Assembly: GCF_003316845.1 (NCBI RefSeq)
Contig: NZ_QMIK01000006.1
Coordinates: 237,987 to 301,986 of the forward strand
From: Cognataquiflexum aquatile
GTDB lineage: Bacteria > Bacteroidota > Bacteroidia > Cytophagales > Cyclobacteriaceae
Length of the DNA: 64,000 bases
Reading direction: 5' to 3'
This document shows positions 63,635 through 64,000 of the stretch, piece after piece. How positions within the stretch are numbered: position 1 is the stretch's first letter; every line of letters starts with the position of its first letter. The notes beneath the pieces are model-generated. The model searched no databases. It was not told the DNA's origin and was given only the letters and a program-made list of their open reading frames with translations. Position numbers and translations under genes: made by a program.

Positions 63635-64000
63635 TCACTTGAAGCACGATAGGGATTTTGTATTTCAGTCTTTATTTTGACCCCTCTATGGGTTCAGAAT
63701 GGCGTAACCGCTAGGTGTAGGTTCATCTACACCGTTGACTAGGCGTAATTTGCAATTGCGCCTTTTTATGAAATGAATTTGTAATTCAATAAACTACAAT
63801 TACCTTTCGGTTAGAGGTTTTTGATTTGTATTCAATTACAAATTGAATATGATAAAAGGGTGTAATTGCAAATTCATATCTTTAAACTGAACCAAAAAAC
63901 AGAATAAAGGTGTAGCCTGATTTGCAAATTAAGTACAGCAATGCTGATACTGCGGTGTAGGGATCACACCTTTATTTTTTCCTCTTCGAATCTGAATAGT
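63635..64000. other. AT-rich tail with recurring TTTGCAAATT words
   Basis: No gene is visible. The words GCAAATT, AATTGCAAAT and AATTACAAATT recur on both strands (near 63751, 63834, 63862 and 63920), and GGTGTAG occurs three times. It could be the edge of a repeat region that continues past the window. Confidence 0.45.
63742..63767 (+). terminator. Terminator-like hairpin after the GMC gene
   Basis: GGCGTAATT (63742-63750) and AATTGCGCC (63754-63762) pair with one mismatch, followed by five T. Immediately upstream GTGTAG-GTTCAT-CTACAC is a second small hairpin. Confidence 0.55.

Overview
The window looks like ordinary chromosome from a member of the Bacteroidota, most likely the Cytophagales and close to the Cyclobacteriaceae (Algoriphagus-like). 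This rests on gene content: a TamB homologue, a family-typical putative porin, long PurF and HutU proteins, a DUF2027-Smr protein, men and hut genes, a catalase-peroxidase, few Shine-Dalgarno sites and occasional TAnnTTTG promoter boxes. There is no rRNA gene, no tRNA gene I could recognise, no CRISPR array, no transposase and no phage gene. All assignments come from reading the sequence; no database search was possible.

Layout. 0-9.7 kb: a minus-strand chain (tamB, photolyase, DUF2027-Smr, a cut gene at the left edge), then plus-strand tsaD, smpB and an HNH nuclease. 9.8-14.7 kb: a hybrid sensor kinase and a sigma-54 response regulator that converge with their stop codons back to back, plus a small exported PepSY-like protein with its own sigma-54-type promoter. 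14.7-17.8 kb: purF and an M42 aminopeptidase. 18.1-21.0 kb: glutathione peroxidase, old yellow enzyme, DoxX and OhrR, which reads as a peroxide/electrophile defence cluster. 21-29.4 kb: a rearranged accessory block of envelope proteins with two paralogue pairs, a truncated outer-membrane gene, an ohrR remnant and copies of a dispersed repeat. 29.9-39.6 kb: single metabolic and stress genes (GH13, katG, a fatty acid hydroxylase, a VOC protein, a serine hydrolase lipoprotein) and a frameshifted DoxX pseudogene. 39.2-46.4 kb: histidine degradation (hutH, hutI, hutU) facing a LysR regulator. 46.4-48.1 kb: two neighbouring toxin-antitoxin pairs (RES/Xre, then MazEF). 48.3-54.9 kb: a membrane HTH protein, a GH16 lipoprotein and the first steps of menaquinone synthesis (menF, menD, a hotdog thioesterase). 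55-63.6 kb: a zinc-ribbon coiled-coil protein, a Nif3 protein, lpxK, a porin, miaE, an ABC permease and a GMC oxidoreductase.

How it works together. The most coherent signals are regulatory. The sigma-54 regulator lies next to a promoter matching the -24/-12 consensus, with repeated GTGGGGAAT sites placed where an enhancer-binding protein would sit. The OhrR-type regulator lies at the end of the cluster whose first gene carries a dyad across its predicted start of transcription. The LysR gene and hutH share a dyad placed close to the predicted hutH promoter.

Repeats. The intergenic DNA is unusually rich in repeats. There is a 115-149 bp MITE-like element in three copies, with smaller palindromes nested in it. 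There is a nested inverted repeat near 8.3 kb, and a CAAGTCT-GA-AGACTTG palindrome that occurs in tandem between hutH and hutI and also inside a coding sequence. CA-rich leaders sit directly in front of the smpB and hutU start codons. I found no complete new multi-gene defence or biosynthetic system. The best candidates for something undescribed are the repeat elements and the sigma-54 target.
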